Shown here piece after piece: positions 38,227 to 46,909 of a DNA stretch of 64,000 bases. The notes beneath the pieces were generated by a model. It searched no databases and had not been told where the DNA came from. It saw nothing but the letters and a program-made list of their open reading frames with translations. The stretch's first letter is position 1; each line of letters opens with the position of its first letter. Location of the stretch: the NCBI RefSeq assembly GCF_030268205.1, contig NZ_BSQF01000003.1, positions 47,591 through 111,590 of the forward strand, written 5' to 3'. Both the position numbers and the translations under genes were made by a program. Origin of the DNA: Allomuricauda sp. NBRC 101325 (GTDB taxonomy: Bacteria > Bacteroidota > Bacteroidia > Flavobacteriales > Flavobacteriaceae).

Positions 38227-39261
38227 TTACATGGTCTGCTCATAAAATTCATTATACCACTCCACAAACTCTTGAACACCCTTTTCTATTGGTGTATTTG
38301 GAGTATAATCGTAATCATGGATAAGTTGGTTCACATCGGCCCATGTACTTTCTACATCACCAGGTTGGATAGGTAGCAGGTTCTTTTGTGCCGGGATTTT
38401 CAACGACGTTTCAATGGCGTCAATAAAATCTGTGAGCTTTACTTGCTTGTTGTTGCCAATATTGTAGATTTTATATAGTTGGTCCTTTCTTTTACTTTCT
38501 TCAAAAGGGGTTTCTATAATTTTGCTCATGCCTCCGACAATATCATCCACGTAGGTGAAATCGCGTGCCATATTGCCATAATTGAAAACATCAATGGGTT
38601 TACCTTTTTTAATGGCATCGACAAATAAAAACAATGCCATATCTGGTCTACCCCATGGACCATAAACGGTAAAAAAGCGAAGCCCCGTAGTTGGTATTTT
38701 GAACAAATGGCTATACGTATGCGCCATAAGTTCATTACTCTTTTTAGTAGCGGCATAAACACTAATTGGGCTATCTACGGTATCCTCAACCGAAAATGGT
38801 ACTTTTTTGTTGAGTCCATAGACACTGGAGCTACTGGCATAGACCAAATGCTTAACCTTACCATGTCTGCAACATTCCAACAGATTGCCAAAGCCAACAA
38901 CATTGCTTTGAATATACGCGTCTGGGTTTATCAAGCTATATCGTACACCTGCCTGGGCACCAAGATTGCAAACCACATCAAATGAATTGTGATCAAAGAG
39001 CTGGTTCATGGCTTCTTTATCGGCAAGGTCAAACTTTACAAAACGCATTTTTTCTGCATGAATGGTACTGGACGCTATTAGATTTTCTTTCTCGGCATCT
39101 ATTTTCGAAATCCCCAGCTGTTCCAATCTTGCATATTTTAAACGAACATCATAGTAATCGTTTATATTGTCAACGCCAACCACAGAATGGCCATGCTTTA
39201 CCAATGTTTCACATAAATGATATCCGATAAAACCTGCTGCTCCAGTTACTAAAATATTCAT
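38227..39261 (-). CDS. UDP-glucuronate 4-epimerase-like NAD-dependent epimerase
   Basis: 344-residue extended short-chain dehydrogenase. The Rossmann motif is GAAGFIGYH, the catalytic pair is YAATK with serines in ASSSSVYG, and the YYDVRLKYARLEQLG plus RFFTVYGPWGRPDMALFLF segments mark the UDP-glucuronate 4-epimerase (GAE/CapI) subgroup. It interconverts UDP-glucuronate and UDP-galacturonate. Coupled with ugd at 40493, the locus can make UDP-galacturonate from UDP-glucose. It sits between a GT4 and the MBOAT gene with small gaps. Confidence 0.9.
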   Translation of the reverse strand: MNILVTGAAGFIGYHLCETLVKHGHSVVGVDNINDYYDVRLKYARLEQLGISKIDAEKENLIASSTIHAEKMRFVKFDLADKEAMNQLFDHNSFDVVCNLGAQAGVRYSLINPDAYIQSNVVGFGNLLECCRHGKVKHLVYASSSSVYGLNKKVPFSVEDTVDSPISVYAATKKSNELMAHTYSHLFKIPTTGLRFFTVYGPWGRPDMALFLFVDAIKKGKPIDVFNYGNMARDFTYVDDIVGGMSKIIETPFEESKRKDQLYKIYNIGNNKQVKLTDFIDAIETSLKIPAQKNLLPIQPGDVESTWADVNQLIHDYDYTPNTPIEKGVQEFVEWYNEFYEQTM

Positions 39262-39293
39262 TGGTACTTTTTTATATAATTCTTGTAAAGAAA

Positions 39294-40406
39294 TTAATTT
39301 GCCGTTTTTTTCTGTAAAATTTGAGTTATAAATTCTTCGGTCGATGAAGCCATTTGCTGGGTCGAGAAAGTCTCTAAATAGGTATTACGTGAATTTTCGC
39401 CCATGGATTTTCTTAATTCGTCATCCTCGATGATCGCCTTGAGTTTTTTGGTCAAATAAATGGGATCTTCCTTTGGTATTAAAAACCCATTGTATCCGTC
39501 TTTGACCATTTCGTTGACCCCACCCACGTCTGAGGCTACAATTGGAATTCCAACGGACATTGCCTCACAAATGGAAAGTGGTAATCCTTCAAAACGCGAT
39601 GTGAGCACAAAAATATCTGATTTATTGAGAAACGATGGAATATCGTTGCTTTCCCCATGGAAGGTAATCATATGATCGATGCCCATTTCTTTGGCCCGGG
39701 ACACGAATTCTTCAAATAAATCCCCATTACCGACCAAATCAACATGAATTGGCGCTTCCTTAAGCTGTTGGAGGGCCTTAAATAATGTCAAATGGTCTTT
39801 TTGGTACGAAAATCGAGCGGTCATTAAAAGTGTCAATGGTTTTTCATGTCTGGATTTTTCTTCACTTTTTAAAAAATCAGGACTTCCATTATAAATGACA
39901 CTCATTCTGGATTCTGGAACAATATTGTGTTTGGATCCCAACGTATAATCAAATTTGGATACTGTGATCAGGTGGTCCGAGAATTTTCCCATTATTTTTT
40001 CAATAGCTAAATAAAAATAGCGCTTGACACCTTTCACGCCAGGGGTAAAGGACCATCCATGAACCGTGAAAATATTGGGCGTTCCTGTGTTATGACAAGC
40101 AAGTCTGCACAAAATTCCAGCTTTGGAAGAATGGGAAATTACTATATCGGGATTTTCACTTTTAAACAAATTGCGCATGTCTTTGTAACAGGCAAAATCA
40201 TTTTTAGGTGATATTTCGCGTTTTAGGTTTGGGATACAAGTAACTTTAACACTTAACTCTTCCAAACGTTTGGTAAGGGTTCCTTTTTGCCCTACAATCA
40301 CATGAACCTCATGGCCATTCTTTACCATGGCCTCTGTATTGTTGAAAAGCACCATTTGAGCTCCCCCGATGGGTTCGCTAAGTGTTATTACCTGGATGAT
40401 TTTCAT
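39294..40406 (-). CDS. GT4 family glycosyltransferase
   Basis: 370 residues opening IIQVITLSEPIGGAQMVLFNN, with NIFTVHGWSFTPGVKG, MTARFSYQKDHLTLFKAL and the donor motif RFEGLPLSICEAMSVGIPIVAS. The GGAQxxL opening and HGWxFT segment resemble GT4 enzymes that act early on polyprenyl-linked intermediates, so this may add the second sugar. It is encoded between ugd and the epimerase, about 30 bases from the epimerase start. Confidence 0.9.
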   Translation of the reverse strand: MKIIQVITLSEPIGGAQMVLFNNTEAMVKNGHEVHVIVGQKGTLTKRLEELSVKVTCIPNLKREISPKNDFACYKDMRNLFKSENPDIVISHSSKAGILCRLACHNTGTPNIFTVHGWSFTPGVKGVKRYFYLAIEKIMGKFSDHLITVSKFDYTLGSKHNIVPESRMSVIYNGSPDFLKSEEKSRHEKPLTLLMTARFSYQKDHLTLFKALQQLKEAPIHVDLVGNGDLFEEFVSRAKEMGIDHMITFHGESNDIPSFLNKSDIFVLTSRFEGLPLSICEAMSVGIPIVASDVGGVNEMVKDGYNGFLIPKEDPIYLTKKLKAIIEDDELRKSMGENSRNTYLETFSTQQMASSTEEFITQILQKKTAN

Positions 40407-40492
40407 TGGTTCTAAGGTTGAAAGTTCAGTATTTTAGGGCAAATAGGTATATCTGAATTTGTTTTCAATTGGATTCTAATGGAAATACGGGA

Positions 40493-41896
40493 TTATCTCC
40501 CGCTTTGTCCTATTTTATAGAATTTGAAACCAAGATCTTCCATTTTACCATGATCCAAAATTCTTCGTCCATCAAAAACAAAAGCAGGTTTCAACATTAC
40601 TTCATAGATAGTTTTCCAATCGTAAGCTTTGAATTCATCCCATTCGGTCAGTACGGCAATGGCATGTGCATCTTTGGCGGCGTCCATTGGGTTGTTCACC
40701 ACGGTGATCAATTGCTCCAATTGTTCCCTGGATTTATTTCCAAGATATTCCAGATCCGCAAAAATGGTTTCTTTGGAAACTTTTGGATCATATACAACAA
40801 TGTTGGCATTTTCTTCCAATAGGGCATCTGCCACGTAAATTGCTGCAGATTCCCGAGTATCATTGGTATCTTTTTTGAAGGCCCAACCATAAAATGCAAT
40901 TTTTTTGCCAGATACGGTATTATAAAGGGTGGATATGATGTTATCGGCAAATCGTCTTTTTTGATAATCATTCATAATAATTACCTGTTCCCAATAATCC
41001 GCTACTTCTTGAAGTCCAAAGCTTTTTGCTATGTATACCAAGTTAAGGATGTCCTTTTGGAAACAAGACCCACCAAATCCTACGGATGAATTTAAAAACT
41101 TAGCACCTATTCTAGAGTCATATCCAATGGCCCTGGAAACTTCAGCCACATTGGCATCTGTCTTTTCACAAAGTGCGGAAATTGAATTTATAGAGGAAAC
41201 TCGCTGAGCCAAAAAGGCATTGGCAACCAATTTGGATAGTTCTGAGGACCATACATTGGTCTGTAATATACGTTCTTTGGGAAGCCAATGTTCGTAAATG
41301 GCACTAAGAGCGTCTTTTGCTTCTTGTCCTGATGGGGTATCTGCACCTCCGATCAAAATTCGATCTGCTTCCAACAAATCTTCAATGGCTGTTCCTTCCG
41401 CCAAAAATTCTGGATTGGAAAGGATCTCAAACTTCACACCATTACCGGTATTGTCCAAAATGCTTTTCAAGGCTTGTGCAGTTCGAACGGGAAGGGTCGA
41501 TTTTTCAACTACAATTTTATCGTTAACAGCCACTTTGGCAATGTTACGGGCACAAAGTTCAATATATTTTAAATCCGCAGCTTGTCCCTTTCCTTTACCA
41601 TAAGTTTTGGTTGGGGTGTTAACGGATATGAATATCATGTCAGCTTCATCGATGGCCTTGTCAACCTCTGTCGAGAAAAATAGGTTTTTGCCCCTAGCTT
41701 TTCCCACAATTTCTTTTAAGCCTGGTTCGTAAACGGGTAGCTTGTCCAAATCTTCGTGGTTCCAAAGGTCAATTCTCGTTTGGTTGATATCGACCACATT
41801 CACTGTTATTTCAGGACATTTGGACGCAATTACGGACATGGTAGGACCACCAACATAACCTGCACCAATGCAGCAAATATTTTTTACTTGTTTCAT
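40493..41896 (-). CDS. ugd: UDP-glucose 6-dehydrogenase
   Basis: 467-residue NAD-dependent enzyme oxidising UDP-glucose to UDP-glucuronate. The long form, with [17 protein letters not shown] at the N-terminus, [22 protein letters not shown] and the catalytic-cysteine segment [10 protein letters not shown], is closer to eukaryotic-type UGDH than to the short bacterial Ugd. [15 protein letters not shown] marks the C-terminal UDP-binding domain. It heads the minus-strand exopolysaccharide arm and is divergent from the export lipoprotein across a 481-base region. Its product feeds the 4-epimerase and possibly a glucuronosyltransferase. Confidence 0.95.
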   Translation of the reverse strand: MKQVKNICCIGAGYVGGPTMSVIASKCPEITVNVVDINQTRIDLWNHEDLDKLPVYEPGLKEIVGKARGKNLFFSTEVDKAIDEADMIFISVNTPTKTYGKGKGQAADLKYIELCARNIAKVAVNDKIVVEKSTLPVRTAQALKSILDNTGNGVKFEILSNPEFLAEGTAIEDLLEADRILIGGADTPSGQEAKDALSAIYEHWLPKERILQTNVWSSELSKLVANAFLAQRVSSINSISALCEKTDANVAEVSRAIGYDSRIGAKFLNSSVGFGGSCFQKDILNLVYIAKSFGLQEVADYWEQVIIMNDYQKRRFADNIISTLYNTVSGKKIAFYGWAFKKDTNDTRESAAIYVADALLEENANIVVYDPKVSKETIFADLEYLGNKSREQLEQLITVVNNPMDAAKDAHAIAVLTEWDEFKAYDWKTIYEVMLKPAFVFDGRRILDHGKMEDLGFKFYKIGQSGR

Positions 41897-42377
41897 ATTA
41901 AAATTTAGTTGGGTTCAAATATTTTAAAAAATTAATGGACCTGGACCTTATTTTAGACCAAGTCACAGTATTTTGGATGAAATGAACTTCGCTTCAAAAG
42001 TAGGGTGTAATTCCATACCAAAAAAAATACGGATCATAATGGTCAAGGATCTGAAATGATATGTTTCTCATCCGAGAGATCATTCGGTTGAACGATTTTT
42101 CATTAGGTTAAACGAATATAAATTGAAAGTACATCCAATCTTAAATATTTTTATAGCTGAATTTGTTCCATACTTTAACTGAAAGGATTTTAAAATATTA
42201 TATCAGTTTAAAAGTTATGTAATCTTTAAAAGGAAGAATAAGGCTAAAAATTATTGTAACCTTGGCATAATACGATTCAAATTAAACGATTAACGGGTTC
42301 AATAAGATTCATATAGTAAAGTTATCTTAAATTCGTTAAGTAGGTCAAATTCAAATAACAATCAAAAACACTGAATA
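41897..42377. promoter_or_regulatory. Divergent control region between ugd and the export operon
   Basis: 481 bases of A/T-rich DNA separating the two arms of the exopolysaccharide locus. It contains two copies of a 15-base repeat, CATTCGGTTGAACGA (42081-42095) and CATTAGGTTAAACGA (42101-42115), exactly 20 bases apart with 13 of 15 matches, and a partial third copy ATTAAACGA at 42281. No TAnnTTTG box with a proper partner is obvious on either strand. The long leader before the export gene may carry post-transcriptional control. Confidence 0.55.
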
Positions 42378-43154
42378 ATGAAATTTCAATTCCGTAAAGT
42401 TTTTTTCTTTTTAATCACCCTTGGTTTATTGTCTTCATGTGCATCCAAACAAGATGTAGTTTATTTTCAAAATGCTGCCTTATCGGGATTGGAAACCCAA
42501 GTAAAGGAAAATGTTGCCACAACTAGGTTCAAGGTTGATGATTTGATAAATATATATGTGTCAACTTTGGATCCAGAAGCCAGTGCGCCCTTTAATTTGT
42601 TCAGAGGTGCACAGGAAGGAGGTAATATGAGACCGGAACAAGTAGATTATTTGGTGGACAAGGATGGCGAAATCGATTTTCCGGTTATAGGTAAAATCAA
42701 AGTGGTAGGACTTACGCCAGAGGAATTAAGGGTTAAACTTACCGAAAGTCTGGAAGCCGATTATTTGAAAGATCCCATTATTAATATTCGTTTAAAAAAT
42801 TTCACGGTAACTGTACTGGGTGAAGTAAAGCGTCCGGGAACATATTTGGTAAATGGTGAGCAGATCACCATTTTGGAAGCCTTGGGTCTTGCGGGTGACA
42901 TGACCATAAAAGGGATGCGTAAGAATGTATTGGTGATCAGGGAGTTTGAGGGAACAAAGGTGTATTATCGAATAGACCTGACCAGCAATATGGCTGCCGA
43001 ATCCCCTGTGTATTATTTAACCCAAAACGACGTGGTCTATGTGGAGCCAAATAATTCGGCGATCACATCCAGTTCCATGGACAATCGGGCAACCATCACA
43101 GTATCCATACTATCCGTTTTAATAACCTCCACAGTACTTATACTTACGCGATAA
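42378..43154 (+). CDS. Wza-like polysaccharide biosynthesis/export lipoprotein
   Basis: 258 residues. Lipoprotein signal FLITLGLLSSC, then a Poly_export domain (about 50-140: FKVDDLINIYVSTLDPEA, GEIDFPVIGKIKVVGLTPEEL) and a SLBB domain (about 145-225: FTVTVLGEVKRPGTYLV, TILEALGLAGD). A C-terminal hydrophobic helix (TITVSILSVLITSTVLIL) is a Bacteroidota trait. It should form the outer-membrane export channel of the exopolysaccharide. It begins the plus-strand arm; the tyrosine kinase follows after 26 bases. Confidence 0.93.
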   Translation: MKFQFRKVFFFLITLGLLSSCASKQDVVYFQNAALSGLETQVKENVATTRFKVDDLINIYVSTLDPEASAPFNLFRGAQEGGNMRPEQVDYLVDKDGEIDFPVIGKIKVVGLTPEELRVKLTESLEADYLKDPIINIRLKNFTVTVLGEVKRPGTYLVNGEQITILEALGLAGDMTIKGMRKNVLVIREFEGTKVYYRIDLTSNMAAESPVYYLTQNDVVYVEPNNSAITSSSMDNRATITVSILSVLITSTVLILTR

Positions 43155-43180
43155 ACCCCAGTAAAAACATTGCCGATTTC

Positions 43181-45565
43181 ATGGATAAAACCAATTTTAC
43201 CCCAAGGATTCAAAAAAATGATTTGAAAGATCAGGTGTCCAAATATTTGAAATATAAATTATGGTTTATATTATCGATAGTGGTATCTATTTCAATTTCC
43301 TATTTATATATAAGGTACGCGACTCCTAAATTCCAGGCTAACGCTACCATAAAAATTGTGGAAGATAAAAGCACACCCTCTGAACTTAGTTTGTTCAGTG
43401 ACCTGAACTTACTGCCCGGTGGTTCCAAAAAAGTGGAGGATGAAATTGAGGTACTTCGGTCTAGAACCAATATTAGACAAGCTGTGATCAATTTGGAACT
43501 TGACCGGAAAGTTTTACATGTGGGGAGAGTTAAAAACTCAGAAATTTATGGAGACAATCCAATAAAAATTGCAATAGACTCCATTATTAAAGATGTAAAG
43601 TTTAGTTGTTACATCGTGCCATTGTCACAAACAAATTTTTCATATTGGACAGAGGAGGACGAACAAGAACAAAAAAAGACATTTGGAGATGGGATTATCA
43701 CGGAACTTGGTAAAATAACGATTTTACCAGAGGACATGGATAAATTTCGACCATTTATCGGGGAAAAATTAAAGATTGAAATAAATCCAATCGATGATGT
43801 AACCTTATTTTATCAAAAGGCACTTGGCACCTCCATAGCCGATGATTACTCTTCTATAATTTATTTATCAATTCAAGACGCTGTACAAGAAAAGGCCAGT
43901 GATTTTTTGAATGAGTTGATAGAAATATACAATGACAATGGTAAAAACGATAAAAAGATAATTGCAGATAAAACAGCGGAATTTATAGATGATCGGATTG
44001 CAGATATTTACAGCGATTTATCGGAAGCCGACCAAAGTGCCGAGGACTTTAAGGCGGGCCGTGGGCTTACGGATATTCAATCCCAATCCAATATCAATTT
44101 AAATGTAAGCGCGGCCAACCAACAAGAGCTGCAGGATGCCCAGATCCAATTACAAATAGCGGAAAGTGTAAGTGATGAATTGGAAAGTCAAGATGGTTAT
44201 GGCATTCTGCCTTCAAATATTGGATTGGCGGATCCTTCAATTACCAGTACCACAGCCAAATACAACCAATATGTTTTGGAGCGCGAAAGACTCTTGAAAA
44301 GCTCCAATGAGAAAAACCCGGTGATAGTCAATATTGACAAACAATTGGAGAGTTTGAAAAAAAGCATGCAATCCAGTTTGAACAGTATGCAGAACAATTT
44401 GAATTTAAGGGTAAACAATTTGAGCTCCCAGTTGGCCACCATTAATTCAAAGATTTATTCTGCACCACGTAATGAAAGGGCATTACGAGAAATTACCAGA
44501 AAACAGCAAACGGTAGAAGGACTATACCTCTATCTATTACAGAAAAGGGAAGAGGCTCAGATTGCGTATGCCTCGGCATCCCCAAATTCCAAAATTGTGG
44601 ATGCGGCTTTTCCTGCCAGTAAGTTTCCAGTGGCGCCAAAAAAGAGTCTTATTTATTTTGCATCATTATTATTGGGTTTTTTAATACCTGCCGGAGTAAT
44701 ATATGGGATGCATATGTTGGATGATAAGGTCCACAGCGCACATACCTTGGAAAAATTGGTTTCCAATGTGGGTGTTCCTGTAATAGGGGAACTTCCCAAA
44801 TTAAAGAGTAAATCAGTCCAGACCATTGCAAAAGAAGATCGTTCCGTATTGTCAGAGGCCTTGAGGATTATCAGGACCAATATGGATTATATGCTTAAAA
44901 TGGAATCGAAGAGCGATACCAAAAAGAACATTGTTTATGTCAGTTCCAGTCTCCCGGCCGAAGGGAAAACCTTTCTATCCACTAATTTGTCCCTTATTCT
45001 GGCAAGTACTGGGAAAAAGGTACTGTTGGTAGGCGCAGACATACGAGCGCCTAAATTTCACTTATTTTTTAATGATGGTGATGAACAACTTAAAAAACAA
45101 AAATCCAATTTTCAGAAAAGTGCTGGCCTTACGGATTTCTTATTCAATGAATCTTTGACATTAAAGGATATCCTTAATACCAGTGAGATCAAAAGTAATA
45201 AGGTGGATGTTATCCATTCTGGAAAAATTTTCCCTAATCCTTCCGAACTTTTAATGAGTGAAAGGTTTGGCGAACTCATGGAAACGGTTTCCAAATTATA
45301 TGATTATGTGATAGTGGATACAGCACCGATGATGCCAGTTACCGATACACTTATTATAAGCGAGCATGCAAGTCTTTTGTTGTATGTGGCAAAAGCGGGC
45401 AAATCCACCATAGAAGATATCGAGTATCCATTGAAACTTAGAAAAGAAGGAAAGTTGAACCATCTTGCTTTTGTTGTAAACGGAGTTAAATCATCCGAAT
45501 TGGGTTACGGTGGGAAATATGGCTATGGATACGGGAAATCCGGAAAAAGATGGTGGAAGTTTTAA
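43181..45565 (+). CDS. Wzc-type polysaccharide co-polymerase and tyrosine autokinase
   Basis: 794-residue inner-membrane protein that controls chain length and export with Wza. The Wzz domain lies around residues 12-120 with a first membrane helix (LWFILSIVVSISISYLYI), then a long coiled-coil periplasmic region (about 270-440) and a second helix (LIYFASLLLGFLIPAGVIYG). The BY-kinase domain has Walker A SSLPAEGKTFLSTN, a Walker A' VLLVGADIRAPKFH and Walker B YVIVDTAPMMPVTD. The C-terminal tail GYGGKYGYGYGKSG is the tyrosine cluster that is autophosphorylated. All motifs are intact. Confidence 0.95.
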   Translation: MDKTNFTPRIQKNDLKDQVSKYLKYKLWFILSIVVSISISYLYIRYATPKFQANATIKIVEDKSTPSELSLFSDLNLLPGGSKKVEDEIEVLRSRTNIRQAVINLELDRKVLHVGRVKNSEIYGDNPIKIAIDSIIKDVKFSCYIVPLSQTNFSYWTEEDEQEQKKTFGDGIITELGKITILPEDMDKFRPFIGEKLKIEINPIDDVTLFYQKALGTSIADDYSSIIYLSIQDAVQEKASDFLNELIEIYNDNGKNDKKIIADKTAEFIDDRIADIYSDLSEADQSAEDFKAGRGLTDIQSQSNINLNVSAANQQELQDAQIQLQIAESVSDELESQDGYGILPSNIGLADPSITSTTAKYNQYVLERERLLKSSNEKNPVIVNIDKQLESLKKSMQSSLNSMQNNLNLRVNNLSSQLATINSKIYSAPRNERALREITRKQQTVEGLYLYLLQKREEAQIAYASASPNSKIVDAAFPASKFPVAPKKSLIYFASLLLGFLIPAGVIYGMHMLDDKVHSAHTLEKLVSNVGVPVIGELPKLKSKSVQTIAKEDRSVLSEALRIIRTNMDYMLKMESKSDTKKNIVYVSSSLPAEGKTFLSTNLSLILASTGKKVLLVGADIRAPKFHLFFNDGDEQLKKQKSNFQKSAGLTDFLFNESLTLKDILNTSEIKSNKVDVIHSGKIFPNPSELLMSERFGELMETVSKLYDYVIVDTAPMMPVTDTLIISEHASLLLYVAKAGKSTIEDIEYPLKLRKEGKLNHLAFVVNGVKSSELGYGGKYGYGYGKSGKRWWKF

Positions 45566-45639
45566 TTTAATTCCAAATTGGCCTATCCCTTGATCATTTC
45601 TAATTATTCAAACACTACATTATAAAACCTCAAATTTTA

Positions 45640-46500
45640 ATGGAAAATAAGAAACACGCCTACTTGGTAATGGCGCATAACGAACCGGAACTATTGTGTA
45701 AGCTAATGAAATGCTTGGATGATGAACGTAACGATATTTTTATTCATTTGGATGAAAAGTTTGATGCTATTTCTGAAGATGAACTAAAAGGTCTTTTGCA
45801 ATATTCCAATATTACTTTTATTGAAAGAAAGCCAATTTTTTGGTCCGGTTACAGTCAAATAGATTGTGAGTTGAGATTATTGAAGGAAGCAGTAAAGTCC
45901 AATTATGCATATTACCATTTAATTTCAGGGGTCGATCTTCCAATTAAAAGCCAAGATTACATCCACAACTTTTTTGAAGAACACAAAGGGCAACAATTTT
46001 TATCGGTAACCAAGGTTACAACATGGAAAATTGCAAGTCGTTACAAATACTATCATTTTATTGCGATCAATAAAAGATTGCCCCGAAAATGGTCTAGGTC
46101 TCTGCGCTATCCTTTTTCTTTTTTACAAGCGTGTTTGTTCATCAATAGGGCAAGGAAAATTCAAATCAAGGATTTTTATTGGGGGCAAGCATGGTTTAGT
46201 ATTACCAACGATTTTGCAAAATATATTGTTGATAAAGAGGGGTTTATTGCCGAAAAATTTGATAATGGTTTTTTCAACGATGAGATTTTTATGCAAACCC
46301 TTTTAATGAATTCCGAGTTTAAGGAAACCTACTCAGGAAAAGGGTATGCCAGATTAATAGATTGGGACAGGGGCAAACCGTATACATGGACCATGGAAGA
46401 ATTTGAAGAATTAATGGACTCAAAAGCGTTGTTCAGTAGAAAATTTTCCATGAATAAAGACGCGGAGGTAATTGAAAAAGTGTTGGATAAGATAATGTAA
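45640..46500 (+). CDS. GT14 family (core-2/I-branching-like) glycosyltransferase
   Basis: 286-residue cytoplasmic transferase of the beta-1,6-N-acetylglucosaminyltransferase family. Typical segments are HAYLVMAHNEPELLCKLMKCLD, IFIHLDEK, YYHLISGVDLPIKSQDYIHNFF and YWGQAWFSITNDFAKYIV, with FFNDEIFMQTLL near the end. Bacterial members add GlcNAc, xylose or related sugars as branches. It follows the Wzc gene by 74 bases in the plus-strand exopolysaccharide arm and probably decorates the repeat unit. Donor sugar unknown. Confidence 0.88.
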   Translation: MENKKHAYLVMAHNEPELLCKLMKCLDDERNDIFIHLDEKFDAISEDELKGLLQYSNITFIERKPIFWSGYSQIDCELRLLKEAVKSNYAYYHLISGVDLPIKSQDYIHNFFEEHKGQQFLSVTKVTTWKIASRYKYYHFIAINKRLPRKWSRSLRYPFSFLQACLFINRARKIQIKDFYWGQAWFSITNDFAKYIVDKEGFIAEKFDNGFFNDEIFMQTLLMNSEFKETYSGKGYARLIDWDRGKPYTWTMEEFEELMDSKALFSRKFSMNKDAEVIEKVLDKIM

Positions 46501-46909
46501 ATCAGTGCCTTACCTCATTTTTAATTAAAAACAATTCTTTTATTGGTTTTTGGGTCCCCTTTGGACTAGTCTTAGGGTACTTAAATTTAACCACTCCTTA
46601 CAATTTTTGAAAGGCTAATTTATTTGTCATACAATAAGACAAATAAAAATTGCCTCTCTTTCTTTGGCCCTAAAATTGAAAATTATTTGCCAGCTCCTAT
46701 GTGCTCCGACCCCATTTTTTGTTAAATAAAAAAACCAATTTTCTTGCTTTTTGAACGAGAACGACATTCTGTCTTGAATTATGGTCATTTAACGAGAAAG
46801 CAACCGTTTAGTCGAATAAAAACTGTGTTATTAAAGGGCCTTGGACTAATCACTTATTTTTGATTGATGCAAACATCCTGACCAAATTGCTAAGAACTAT
46901 AATAGTACC
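46501..46909. promoter_or_regulatory. Non-coding region upstream of the giant 3,090-residue gene
   Basis: 409 bases without an open frame. A perfect inverted repeat TTTATTTGTC/GACAAATAAA (46619-46647) lies in the middle. A TATTTTTG -7-like box (46855-46862) sits 47 bases before the giant-gene ATG; no TTG box at ideal spacing is visible, the nearest being at 46841, too close. The leader downstream holds nothing recognisable. Confidence 0.45.
46619..46647. repeat. Perfect 10-base inverted repeat
   Basis: Arms TTTATTTGTC (46619-46628) and GACAAATAAA (46638-46647) flank nine bases. It is 119 bases after the GT14 stop. It may be a weak, A/T-only terminator or a dimeric regulator site upstream of the giant gene. 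Confidence 0.55.
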
